Part shown: one piece after another, positions 40,875-49,121 of the stretch
How the letters are laid out: each line of letters starts with the position of its first letter
Position numbering within the stretch: the stretch's first letter is position 1
DNA from: Alphaproteobacteria bacterium
GTDB lineage: Bacteria > Pseudomonadota > Alphaproteobacteria > UBA8366
DNA: 60,792 nt
Direction: 5' to 3'
Assembly: GCA_028281325.1 (NCBI GenBank)
Contig: JANQKC010000003.1
Location: 1-60,792, forward strand
The notes under the pieces: generated by a model
Database searches by the model: none
Seen by the model: the letters and a program-made list of their open reading frames with translations, nothing else
What the model was told of the DNA's origin: nothing
Program-made: the position numbers and the translations under genes

Positions 40875-41631
40875 TGCCGCGCTGTATGCCATTGGGGCGC
40901 TTGGCGCGATGACTGGCCGGAGTCCGCCGATCCTACCGGGCGAGGCGCACGGCCTGGTCCTGGATGTCGATGGCCAGCGATTGATCGACGGCGTGGACCT
41001 TCGTCTCGCGTCGCCCGGCGTGACCGTCATTATGGGGCCGAACGGCGCGGGGAAAAGCCTGCTGTTGCGGCTGCTGCACGGCCTGATCCCGCCCACCGCG
41101 GGCCGGATTTCATGGGGGGGCGGGCCTTTGTCGGAGGCCGTGCGGGCGCGGCAGGCGATGGTGTTCCAGCGTCCGGTCCTGTTGCGGCGTTCGGTTGCGG
41201 CCAATATCGACTTTGTCCTGAAGCTGCGCGGCAAGGCGGCGGCGGAGCGGCGCGATGCCTTGTTGGATCACGTCGGGCTGGTCGACCACGCGGCGCTGCC
41301 GGCCCGTCTGTTGTCCGGCGGCGAACAGCAACGGCTGGCCTTGGCGCGGGCGTTGGCGATCGGGCCCGAGGTGTTGTTCCTCGACGAGCCGACCGCGAGC
41401 CTCGATCCGGCGTCCATGCAGCGGATCGAGCAGATCGTCGGTGCGGCGGGCCGGAACGGCACCAAGATCGTCTTCGTCACGCATGAGCAGGGTCAGGCGA
41501 AACGTCTGGCCGACGATGTGGTGTTCCTGCACCGGGGCCGCATCCTCGAACACACGGCGGCGGACCGTTTTTTCGACCGTCCCGAGTCCGAAGCGGCGCG
41601 GGATTATCTTGCGGGGCGCATTCTGTTGTAG
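40861..41631 (+). CDS. tupC: Tungstate ABC transporter ATP-binding protein
   Basis: A 256-residue ABC ATPase: Walker A GPNGAGKS (59-66), Q-loop VFQRPVLLRRS (about 101), signature LSGGEQQR (about 149), Walker B VLFLDEP (about 170) and the switch His in VTHEQ (about 206). The VFQRP Q-loop and short length match TupC. It overlaps tupB by 14 bp and precedes tupA by 25 bp. Confidence 0.92.
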   Translation: MPMFDAALYAIGALGAMTGRSPPILPGEAHGLVLDVDGQRLIDGVDLRLASPGVTVIMGPNGAGKSLLLRLLHGLIPPTAGRISWGGGPLSEAVRARQAMVFQRPVLLRRSVAANIDFVLKLRGKAAAERRDALLDHVGLVDHAALPARLLSGGEQQRLALARALAIGPEVLFLDEPTASLDPASMQRIEQIVGAAGRNGTKIVFVTHEQGQAKRLADDVVFLHRGRILEHTAADRFFDRPESEAARDYLAGRILL

Positions 41632-41656
41632 CGCCAAGCGTTTTGAGGAGGACTTC

Positions 41657-42508
41657 ATGACAAGTCGGGTTCTTGCGTTCGGCGTCGCCGCGTTGGCGGC
41701 GGTGGTTTTGTTTCAGCCCGGAACTGCCCGCGCGGCGGACCGGTCGATCATTTTGCAATCGACGACATCGACCGCGAATTCAGGCCTTTACGACCATATT
41801 CTGCCGATCTTCGAGAGGAAGACGGGGATCAAGGTGAATGTGGTGGCGGTCGGCACCGGTCAGGCGATCAAGAATGCCAGGAACGGCGACGGCGATGTCC
41901 TGCTGGTTCATGCGAAACCGGCGGAGTTGAAATTCGTCGCCGATGGATATGGCGTCGCGCGTCATGACGTGATGTATAACGACTTCATCGTCGTCGGCCC
42001 GCCGTCCGACCCGGCCGGGGTCGCCGGGATAAAGAAGGTGGTGGACGCGTTCGAGAAAATCGCCGCGGCCAAGGCCGTCTTCGCGTCACGCGGCGACAAT
42101 TCCGGCACGCATAAGAAGGAAATGCGGCTATGGCGGAAGGCCGGACTTTCGGTCACCGACGCCAGCGGTACCTGGTATCGCGAAACCGGGTCTGGCATGG
42201 GCGCCACGCTCAATGTGGGCGTCGGCATGGGCGCCTACGTCATGACCGACCGCGCGACATGGATTAGCTTCAAGAACAAGGGAAGCTTCAAGATCCTGGT
42301 CGAAGGCGACGATGACCTGTTCAACCAGTACGGCGTCATTCTGGTCAATCCCGAGAAGCATCCGCGAGTGCGGGCCAAGGCGGGGCAGGCGTTCATCGAT
42401 TGGATCCTGTCGGAAGAGGGACAACAGGCCATCCGGTCCTATCGGCTGGACGGACAGCAGTTGTTCTTTCCCAACGCCGAGCGTGTCGCGCAGGGAAAGG
42501 CGCAATAG
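41657..42508 (+). CDS. tupA: Tungstate ABC transporter substrate-binding protein
   Basis: A 283-residue periplasmic protein with a signal peptide (about 1-26, ending TARA) and the TupA fingerprint ILQSTTSTANSGLYDHILP (split near 31-49), followed by VGTGQAIKNARNGDGDVLLVHA (split near 69-90) and FASRGDNSGTHKKE (about 141). The TTST and SRGDNSGTH loops bind the oxyanion. GAGGAG precedes the ATG. This identifies the operon as tungstate uptake rather than general molybdate uptake. Confidence 0.94.
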   Translation: MTSRVLAFGVAALAAVVLFQPGTARAADRSIILQSTTSTANSGLYDHILPIFERKTGIKVNVVAVGTGQAIKNARNGDGDVLLVHAKPAELKFVADGYGVARHDVMYNDFIVVGPPSDPAGVAGIKKVVDAFEKIAAAKAVFASRGDNSGTHKKEMRLWRKAGLSVTDASGTWYRETGSGMGATLNVGVGMGAYVMTDRATWISFKNKGSFKILVEGDDDLFNQYGVILVNPEKHPRVRAKAGQAFIDWILSEEGQQAIRSYRLDGQQLFFPNAERVAQGKAQ

Positions 42509-42532
42509 CGGTTCCGCAGCGCGCGGCGTGGG

Positions 42533-43408
42533 TCAGAGGCCGTTGAAATGCACGCGGCCGAAGCCGCTGGCATCGTAGCCGTCGAGTTCGTCAAGCTTGT
42601 TGCGGAAGGTGACCGATCGGCAGAAGTTTATGAATGTCTGGAACGGCGGCTCGAACCAGGCGTGACGGTCGACCAGCAGGTCGAACCGTTCCCGGATTAA
42701 CGGCACGAAGGCGAGCCGGTATTGCGTGGCCAACGCCTTTAGCCCGAAGGCGGCTTCGGCCTTGCCTTCGAGAACCGCGACGGCGGCATCGGTCTCGCTC
42801 CGCGCTGCCGGCAGGGACTCGAAATCCGTGTCTGACAATCCGGCTTCGCCCGCAAGATGGGCGAACAGCGCGTGGCTGCCGGCCTCCGGTTGTCGGGGAA
42901 TCACGCGGCGGCCTCTCAAATCGCATAGGGTCTTAATGGTGTCCGCCGCATCGGAGCCGACGATCAGTCCCCGGTCGCGCCAGGCCCATTCGACGAGCGC
43001 CGCTGGGGTCGTTTCGAACCGTTTCGCGACCGCGGGAAGGTTCCATGCCTCGCGCGCGGGCGCGTAGATATGTAGCCCCGTCGCGATGCCTTCCCCGCGC
43101 TCGAAACGATCCAATCCGTCTAGGCTGCCGTCGAAATAGGTGGCGAGACCGCAACGGGATTCGCGCAAGGCCCAATCGAGCAGTGGGTCGTGGCTGCCAA
43201 GGAATACCGCCGGTCGTTCGGCAAGCGCTTGCGGCGAGAAACCGGAGCTGTTCTCCGCGATCCATGCGTTCACCGCCTGACGCGGAAACAGGAGTTTGCC
43301 CATCGCGCGGGAGCAGGGAATGTCGCCGGATGCCGCAAGGTCATAAACCTTGCGCTCCTTGATGCGAAGCAACTCCGCCAGTTCCTTGGTCGTGAGGAAT
43401 TCGCTCAT
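42533..43408 (-). CDS. HTH / periplasmic-binding-like regulator, probable tungstate/molybdate sensor
   Basis: A 291-residue protein. The N-terminal excisionase-type HTH (about 3-50, FLTTKELAELLRIKERKVYDLAASG split) is followed by a PBP-like domain (about 65-285), the architecture of TunR-like and similar molybdate/tungstate regulators. It is convergent with tupA, and a TGCA-N6-TGCA site 28 bp upstream of its start matches the one in the modA-tupB region. I place the start at 43408; the frame extends to 43495, but that would put the operator inside the coding sequence. Confidence 0.85.
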   Translation of the reverse strand: MSEFLTTKELAELLRIKERKVYDLAASGDIPCSRAMGKLLFPRQAVNAWIAENSSGFSPQALAERPAVFLGSHDPLLDWALRESRCGLATYFDGSLDGLDRFERGEGIATGLHIYAPAREAWNLPAVAKRFETTPAALVEWAWRDRGLIVGSDAADTIKTLCDLRGRRVIPRQPEAGSHALFAHLAGEAGLSDTDFESLPAARSETDAAVAVLEGKAEAAFGLKALATQYRLAFVPLIRERFDLLVDRHAWFEPPFQTFINFCRSVTFRNKLDELDGYDASGFGRVHFNGL

Positions 43409-43435
43409 CGTGGCCACCGCAGTATCGTTAAAGCA

Positions 43436-43449
43436 TGCATATTCTTGCA
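43436..43449. promoter_or_regulatory. Candidate operator upstream of the HTH/PBP regulator
   Basis: TGCA-N6-TGCA (reads TGCAAGAATATGCA on the minus strand), matching the core of the modA-tupB site. It suggests autoregulation by the HTH/PBP protein. Confidence 0.48.
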
Positions 43450-43509
43450 AAATCTTGTTTTCTGAACAAGTTGCTCTGACGGGTGGATCGCTCATTTCTT
43501 TCGTCTTTC

Positions 43510-43536
43510 GGTCACAAACCGCGCCTCTGTTTCGTC
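43510..43536 (+). promoter_or_regulatory. Predicted ECF41 promoter
   Basis: GGTCACA-N16-CGTC, 60 bp upstream of the AhpD-like gene. The ECF41 group promoter is TGTCACA-N16-CGTC; here 10 of 11 motif positions and the exact spacing match. It fits autoregulation by the ECF41 factor encoded second in the operon. Confidence 0.7.
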
Positions 43537-43595
43537 ATCCCTACAGCGACGGTGTTCTGCCGCCGCGGCACTGACGGAATGGAGGAGTTGATCCC

Positions 43596-44117
43596 ATGCA
43601 ATGGTTGGAAAAACGGCTGATTCGGTCCTATGAGGGAAGAACCGGCGCGACGCTCGATTACCTTCGCGACATCCTCCGGTCGTCCCGGTCGGCCTTCTGG
43701 AAATTCAGTCTTTTCATGCCGCTGTCGGGGCATCGTAAGCATGCATCGGCCGAGGCGCTGGCGGTGGCGCGGATCGCGGCGGTGAAGTCGGAAGATTGCG
43801 GGCCCTGCCTACAGATCAATGTGGATTTTGCCTTGCAAGACGGCGTTGCGCCCGAAATCGTCGAGAAGGCGGTCTTCGCGCCGGAGACGCTGAGCAGGGA
43901 CCAATCGTTGATCTATCGGTTCGCGGAAGCGGTGGCGGCGAACACCGACGATATCGAGCTGTTGCGCGCCGCGTTGTCCGATCGATTGGCCCCCGCGATC
44001 ATGACGGAATTGGCCATTGCGATTGCGTCCACGCGGGTCTATCCCGCCTTGAAGCGTGGCATGGGACACAGCAAGAGTTGCGCGGCGGTGAAGATCGATC
44101 TGGCCATGGCGGCATGA
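43596..44117 (+). CDS. AhpD-like / carboxymuconolactone decarboxylase family protein (ECF41-linked)
   Basis: A 173-residue helical protein with a redox Cys pair EDCGPC (Cys68, Cys71) and the carboxymuconolactone-decarboxylase fold. GGAGGAG precedes the ATG. ECF41 sigma factor genes are regularly preceded by a carboxymuconolactone decarboxylase, oxidoreductase or epimerase gene; here the stop overlaps the sigma gene by 4 bp (ATGA). It is probably the direct target and possibly the oxidative-stress effector of the ECF41 factor. Confidence 0.88.
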   Translation: MQWLEKRLIRSYEGRTGATLDYLRDILRSSRSAFWKFSLFMPLSGHRKHASAEALAVARIAAVKSEDCGPCLQINVDFALQDGVAPEIVEKAVFAPETLSRDQSLIYRFAEAVAANTDDIELLRAALSDRLAPAIMTELAIAIASTRVYPALKRGMGHSKSCAAVKIDLAMAA

Positions 44118-44992
44118 CGGACCGGGCACAGGCTTTCGAGGACGAACGGGCACGGCTGATGGGTATCGCCTATCGGATGCTCGGTTCGGTTTCGGACGCG
44201 GAGGATGCGGTGCAGGAGACCTATCTGCGCCTGCACCGGGCCGCGTCCGAGGACATCCGGAACCTGCCGGGCTGGTTGACGACGGTATGCGGCCGGCTCT
44301 GTCTCGACCGATTGAAGGCCGCCGCCCGCGCGCGGGAAACCTATGTCGGCCCCTGGCTGCCCGAACCCGTGGACACCGATTTGACCGCGGCGCAGGACGG
44401 AGCGCTGGAATCCTATGAAACCGTTTCCATGGCCTTTCTATTGGTTTTGGAGCGGCTTTCCCCGGTCGAACGGGCTGCCTTCCTGCTCCGGGATGTCTTC
44501 GACTATTCCTATGGCGAAGTTGCCGCGATCCTCGAACGATCCGAACCGGCGACCCGGCAGGCGGTACACCGCGCGCGCAAGCGCCTGCAAGACGACAAGC
44601 CCCGCTTCGGTGTCGATGCAGACCGGCGCGAACAGCTTACCAAGGCCTTCTTCGCGGCGCTGGAAGCCGGCGACGCTGCGGCGTTTGAAGCGACGCTATC
44701 GCGAGACGTGGAAGTCTGGGCCGATGGCGGCGGCAAGGCGATCGCCGCGCGCAATGTCATCAGCGGCGCTGTGCCGGTGACGCGATTCTTCCTCGGTCTT
44801 GTCGAGAAGGGGTTGATGACGCTGGATGTCGAATACCGGCGGATGAACGGGGGCACGGCGGCGGTGATCACGCAAGGCGGCGCGATGTTCGCCGTCATGA
44901 CCGTGCATGTGGACCCTGGCGGCCGGATCAGCCACATATTCTCGATGCGAAACCCCGACAAGATGGCGCATTTGGCGCGCGTTGCAACCTAG
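44114..44992 (+). CDS. ECF41-group sigma factor (SigJ-like) with SnoaL-like C-terminal domain
   Basis: A 292-residue ECF sigma factor. Region 2 covers about 8-75 and region 4 about 105-158, followed by a fused SnoaL-like domain (170-292). The group marks are all present: WLPEP (81-85), DGGGK (204-208) and NPDKM (280-284). In ECF41 factors the C-terminal domain replaces a separate anti-sigma. No anti-sigma gene is adjacent, in agreement. It is coupled to the upstream AhpD-like gene. Confidence 0.95.
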   Translation: MTDRAQAFEDERARLMGIAYRMLGSVSDAEDAVQETYLRLHRAASEDIRNLPGWLTTVCGRLCLDRLKAAARARETYVGPWLPEPVDTDLTAAQDGALESYETVSMAFLLVLERLSPVERAAFLLRDVFDYSYGEVAAILERSEPATRQAVHRARKRLQDDKPRFGVDADRREQLTKAFFAALEAGDAAAFEATLSRDVEVWADGGGKAIAARNVISGAVPVTRFFLGLVEKGLMTLDVEYRRMNGGTAAVITQGGAMFAVMTVHVDPGGRISHIFSMRNPDKMAHLARVAT

Positions 44993-45094
44993 GAAAGCCG
45001 GGATAGAGGTTGCGGTGGCTGCCGTCGAAACCCTCCATGGCTTTCTGCAATAGGATCTCCGTGTCCTTCCTGTTCCGGAGCCCCCCTCGACCGG

Positions 45095-47707
45095 TCATTG
45101 CTTGGCGCCGTGGTCCGTCTTGCGCGCACCGAACAGTTCGAGAAGCGCCGGGAGCACGATCAAGGTGCACAGCATCGTCAGGCTCACCGACAGTGTCAGC
45201 AAGTAGCCCATGCTGGCCGTGCCCGGATGATTGGACAGGGTTAGCGCCCCAAAGGAGCCGATCGTCGTCAGCGCGCTGAACAGCACCGCCCGCGGCGTTG
45301 AGGATTCGAGCATCTTGTCGTCCCCTTCGTCACGGTGCCGCAGGACGATGTGGATGCCGAAGGCGACGCCCAGGCCGAGGATAAGCGGCAACACGATGAT
45401 GTTGGCGAGATTGAACGGCGTGTTGAACACCACCGTGACCGCAACGGTGATGACGACGGCGAGGGCCAGCGGGCTCAGCACCATCAGGACATCGGACAAG
45501 CGGCGAAGCACCGCGAACAACAGAATGACGATCATGATCATCGCCAGGATCGCCGCCTGCTGAAACGATCCGACCACCGCGTCCTTGACGGCCGAATAGC
45601 TTATCGCAGACCCGCTCGCCGTCGGCGCGACCTCTTGGACGGCGGCGGCGAACTGCCGGCGGGCGTCGGAATCCCGAAGGTCGTCGCGCGGCTTGATGGT
45701 CACGAGCGCACGGCCGTCCTTGCTGATCTGCCGGTCGCGCAGGGGCGGCGGGATCGTTTCCAGGGTGATGCCGTCTGGCTGCATCAGGTCCGACAGGCGA
45801 TCGCGGAACAGCGGGAAGTCGCCGAGCAAGGCGGTTTCGAGCCGCTTTCGGGTTTCCGCGGTTGCCGGGAGTTTCGAGAGCGCCGCGGCGAGCTTCTTGG
45901 CATCGGGCAGGACGCCGGCGTTCGTACCGTTGAGGCCCGCCTCAAGCGACGTAAGCGCCTGTTGCCGGTCTTCGTCCGATAGCGGGACGGCGTCGCCGGC
46001 GCCCATAAAGACCGGCGTCAGGACCAGGGCGGTCTCGTCGATGATCTCCTGCTTCGCGTCTTGATCCGTCGGGACGAGATTGCTGATCGTCGTGGCGTTC
46101 CTAACTTCCGGCAGGGCCTTCAAGCGTTGGGCGAGCTGGTCGGCGGTGGTCAGATCCTTGGCGAGGAGTTCCGCCGAATAAGGCTCCGTCCGGGGGTCTT
46201 TCAGCAAGTCGAGCAACGTGGCGACGGATGGCGAATTCGGATCGCGCAGGTTCAGCGGGTCTTCGTCGAATTGCGCGAACGGCGTGATGGCCGCCGCACC
46301 GATACCGATGATCGCGGCCGCGCCGACGATCTTTCCGGCATGCGATTGGACAAGACCGCGAAGCGGGTTTTTTGGGGAAGCGCGGCCCGAAATGCCGTTC
46401 GCGTTCGCCCGCATAACGTAGAGGAGGGCCGGCAGCAGCGTCATGTTTGCGACCAGTGCGATGAACATGCCGGCCCCGGAAATGACGCCGAGTTCGGAGA
46501 CGCCGCGATAATCCGTCGGGAGAAAGGACAGGAATCCTAATGCGGCGGCGACGGCGGAAAGCAACAGCGGCCCGCCAACGCCCCGTGCGGCCGCCGGCAA
46601 GGCATCGCGAATGGCCTTGCCGCCGATCATCTCTTCCCGGGACCGTAGGGTGAAATGGATACCGAAATCGACGCTGAGTCCGATGAACAGGACCGCGAAG
46701 GCCACGGATATCAGATTCAACGCGGAAAAGGTCGCGACGGCGAAGGCCGCCGTCAGGATGAGTCCCGCCACGAGCGTGAACAGCGTCGCGATGACCAACC
46801 GCGCCGACCGTAACGCCAACGCCAGCAGGACGATGACGATCGTGAAGGACAGCATGCCGACCAATCCCATGCCGTCCTTGACCGTTTGCAGCTCTTCCTG
46901 CCGCATCAACTGGGTGCCTGTGACGCGGACGCGCACGGTGTCGTCCGTGTCGAAACCAAGCGTGGCGGTGACGTCGCCGATGGCGCGCATGGCGTCCGAA
47001 ACGGGGGAAAGCGATCCGAAGTCCACGACCGGTTGGGCGACGATGAACTGCCGGTTCGCGGTCTCTTCGTCGTCGTCTTCGGACAGCAGCGATTGCCAGG
47101 ATAGGCGCGGATTCCGTCCATCCGCGAGGGCGTCGACCGTCGCCGTCATTTTGCGCAAGGCGGGACCGAAGGCCGATGCTGTCTCGGCGGTCGCGTTCTC
47201 CAGGGCGAGTGTCAAGACATCGGCGAGCCCGCGCAGCGTCGGGTCGGCGCTGATGCCGCCGAGCAGCGGCTGCGCCTCTGCTAGGCGGTCGGCCAGAGAT
47301 TCGAGTTCGTCCTGATCCAGGTAGAGCAGGCCGTTCTGCCGGAGGAGTTCCAGCCCTTCGGGGTAGAAGATGCTCTTAAACCGGTCGGTGCGCGCCCTGA
47401 GGGCCTTCGCGAGCTTGTTGGCCGCGTCATCCGCCTGTTCGGCGGTTTGCGCCTCGACGATGACCGACAGCGTGCCGTTCGAGAGCGGAAACGCCGCATT
47501 GATGGCGATCTCGTTCTGTCGGAAAGGGAGCGATGGCGACAGCATCTTGTCGACGCTGGCGTCCACCGAAACGTTGTTCACGGCGTAGTACAGCGCGCCA
47601 GCGGTAAGAAGAACCGTGCCGATGATGATGACCCAAGCAAAGCGGCAGGCGGTTTCGATCCATCGAGCGAAAAATTGCCGGCCAAAACCGTTGTTTTCGA
47701 TCGTCAG
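45095..47707 (-). CDS. hpnN: Hopanoid transporter of the MMPL/RND family, non-canonical start
   Basis: An RND/MMPL exporter of about 870 residues with two blocks of membrane helices, each after a periplasmic domain. It has INAAFPLSNGTLSVIVEA near the N-terminus and AFGIHIVLRHRDEGDD and DFGIHFTLRSREEM in the helix 4-5 loops, typical of HpnN, which moves hopanoids to the outer membrane. The first ordinary start codon (GTG, 47581) would delete the first membrane helix (FAWVIIIGTVLLTAGALYYA, encoded 47582-47641). The open frame continues to a TAA at 47714-47716, where AAGGA is followed by CTG (47705-47707) and ATC. A CTG or ATC start, or a mutated ATG, is therefore proposed. Confidence 0.85.
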   Translation of the reverse strand: MTIENNGFGRQFFARWIETACRFAWVIIIGTVLLTAGALYYAVNNVSVDASVDKMLSPSLPFRQNEIAINAAFPLSNGTLSVIVEAQTAEQADDAANKLAKALRARTDRFKSIFYPEGLELLRQNGLLYLDQDELESLADRLAEAQPLLGGISADPTLRGLADVLTLALENATAETASAFGPALRKMTATVDALADGRNPRLSWQSLLSEDDDEETANRQFIVAQPVVDFGSLSPVSDAMRAIGDVTATLGFDTDDTVRVRVTGTQLMRQEELQTVKDGMGLVGMLSFTIVIVLLALALRSARLVIATLFTLVAGLILTAAFAVATFSALNLISVAFAVLFIGLSVDFGIHFTLRSREEMIGGKAIRDALPAAARGVGGPLLLSAVAAALGFLSFLPTDYRGVSELGVISGAGMFIALVANMTLLPALLYVMRANANGISGRASPKNPLRGLVQSHAGKIVGAAAIIGIGAAAITPFAQFDEDPLNLRDPNSPSVATLLDLLKDPRTEPYSAELLAKDLTTADQLAQRLKALPEVRNATTISNLVPTDQDAKQEIIDETALVLTPVFMGAGDAVPLSDEDRQQALTSLEAGLNGTNAGVLPDAKKLAAALSKLPATAETRKRLETALLGDFPLFRDRLSDLMQPDGITLETIPPPLRDRQISKDGRALVTIKPRDDLRDSDARRQFAAAVQEVAPTASGSAISYSAVKDAVVGSFQQAAILAMIMIVILLFAVLRRLSDVLMVLSPLALAVVITVAVTVVFNTPFNLANIIVLPLILGLGVAFGIHIVLRHRDEGDDKMLESSTPRAVLFSALTTIGSFGALTLSNHPGTASMGYLLTLSVSLTMLCTLIVLPALLELFGARKTDHGAKQ

Positions 47708-48130
47708 GTTTCCTTATGCGGCGGGGCGCGGAAACCGGCTTATAGCATCGGCCAAACCCTGGGCACAATTGCGCCGATTTGGCGCGGTTAACCGCCGGCG
47801 CCGGCCCTGAAGGACCAGCCCCGCGGGTCGGGAGCAGAGGGGGGATTTTCCGAGTGCGGGGCTGGCAAGTCGTGTGGGGAGATTCTGGTTATTACGAGTC
47901 ACATAGGCTGGTTTTTTCGTGTGGCAAGGGAACGCGAAAGATCCGTGTCGCAGGGCGCCGACCTGTGTTTGTCCGGACAACTGAAACAATTGAAACCTGA
48001 AAGTCCGTTTCGTGACATCGGACGGAAAACTATCGCTGTCAAGGTCCACCCTGCGGTCGGTGGGATGTTGCGGTCCTGAGGCGCGACATCCGTCAGATCG
48101 GCCGCGGATCTTGTCACAGGAGGTATCGCC
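47708..48130. other. Intergenic region upstream of hpnN
   Basis: No gene was found in about 420 bases. A 10-bp inverted repeat CCAGCCCCGC / GCGGGGCTGG spans 47815-47865 with a 31-bp loop. The remainder, up to the AGGAGG at 48119-48124, shows no recognised signal. Confidence 0.5.
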
Positions 48131-48316
48131 GTGCGCGTTCTGGTCAGTCTTTACCGAAGAGCCCAGGCGCTTGTTCTAAAGGGCCGCCGGAAATCCTTTC
48201 GCTTGGGACGAAACAACGGCTTTCGGGGCGCGGTTGCTTCGCCGGCCGATCTGCGAATGTACACCCTGCCGCGCGGCATCCGCCAACGCGACAGCCTTCG
48301 GTCTCACTTGCCGTAA
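48131..48316 (+). CDS. Small basic hypothetical protein
   Basis: A 61-residue Arg/Lys-rich protein with a GTG start preceded by a strong AGGAGG site at ideal spacing. It has no membrane segment and no known motif. The ribosome site is the main evidence. Its composition could suit a nucleic-acid-binding peptide or a spurious frame in GC-rich DNA. Confidence 0.4.
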   Translation: MRVLVSLYRRAQALVLKGRRKSFRLGRNNGFRGAVASPADLRMYTLPRGIRQRDSLRSHLP

Positions 48317-48346
48317 TTCCCTAATCGTTTTTGCAGAAGACGAACA

Positions 48347-48378
48347 ACGCCGGGCCGCAGATATCCGCGGCCCGGCGT
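48347..48378 (-). terminator. Strong hairpin, likely terminator of the minus-strand gene at 48403
   Basis: A perfect 12-bp stem (ACGCCGGGCCGC with its complement) around an 8-base loop. On the minus strand it is followed by a T-rich GTTGTTCGTCTTCTG; on the plus strand no T-run follows. It lies 25 bases after the stop of the 172-residue frame. Confidence 0.6.
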
Positions 48379-48402
48379 CTCACAGCCAACATGGGGAGGG
48401 TG

Positions 48403-48921
48403 TCAGCTTTTGAGCGGTGTGTGGAGTTGGACGCTTTGCCGGCCGTTCTTGGCGGCGCTTGGCGGCATCGTCTGTATAAGGGCCGGTTTGGCAGGGCAGG
48501 CTTTCTTGTCGATCATCGCGCAGCGGGCGGCGTGGTTCGTGGAGGTTGCCCCGATGCGCGACCGGACCGACGCCGGCAGAACGCGGTGCCACCGGGCCGT
48601 GGCGCCGATGGCGTGGCGGCTTGGGGTGCGGTCTATCGACGGCAGCGACAACGCTGCCGAACAAGCGCAACCGTTCATCGGCGCTTGCGAGCCGGTTTCG
48701 ATGCGGCTGCCGTATTGGCGCTCGGGTACCGCTTCGCTGATCATGGCTGCGGACCCGATCGCCGACGTGTTGGTCGGCACCATCATGATCAACGGTAGAA
48801 TGAGGATCGCATACAAAAGGCGCGGCCGGCGTTGCGTGCGGGTGCGGGGCCGCAGGCCGCCCATGATCCGTGAATGGGCGTCGACAGGCGATTTTTGCGA
48901 CTTTTGATGATACTCTTGCAT
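48403..48921 (-). CDS. Hypothetical protein with hydrophobic signal-like segment
   Basis: A 172-residue protein. A basic N-terminus (1-33) precedes a hydrophobic stretch LLYAILILPLIMMVP (35-49), followed by a Ser/Ala-rich part with four Cys. It could be an exported small protein. Support comes from the hydrophobic segment and the terminator-like hairpin just after the stop. An overlapping plus-strand frame (48410-48907) is about as long, so the choice of strand is not certain. Confidence 0.38.
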   Translation of the reverse strand: MQEYHQKSQKSPVDAHSRIMGGLRPRTRTQRRPRLLYAILILPLIMMVPTNTSAIGSAAMISEAVPERQYGSRIETGSQAPMNGCACSAALSLPSIDRTPSRHAIGATARWHRVLPASVRSRIGATSTNHAARCAMIDKKACPAKPALIQTMPPSAAKNGRQSVQLHTPLKS

Positions 48922-49121
48922 GACTCTGTTCCCAGTTTGCGTGTAACTACGCTCAGGATCATGTGGGCAGCAGATTTCTGGGCGATGTCCGTACAGGACA
49001 ATACGTGTTTCATTTGTTTCCGGATCATCGCGGCGGCTGTTTTTGGGGATTGAGCTAAAATTCGAGGGTTTCCAACGCGTTCATGCGCTTTGGGAGTCTC
49101 TCAAGTTGGGAGGGGCACGGC

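Noticed and set aside
48410..48907. 165-codon plus-strand frame overlapping the minus-strand 172-residue frame
   Set aside because: Arg/Trp-rich composition and no ribosome site; the hairpin with T-rich tail favours the minus strand.
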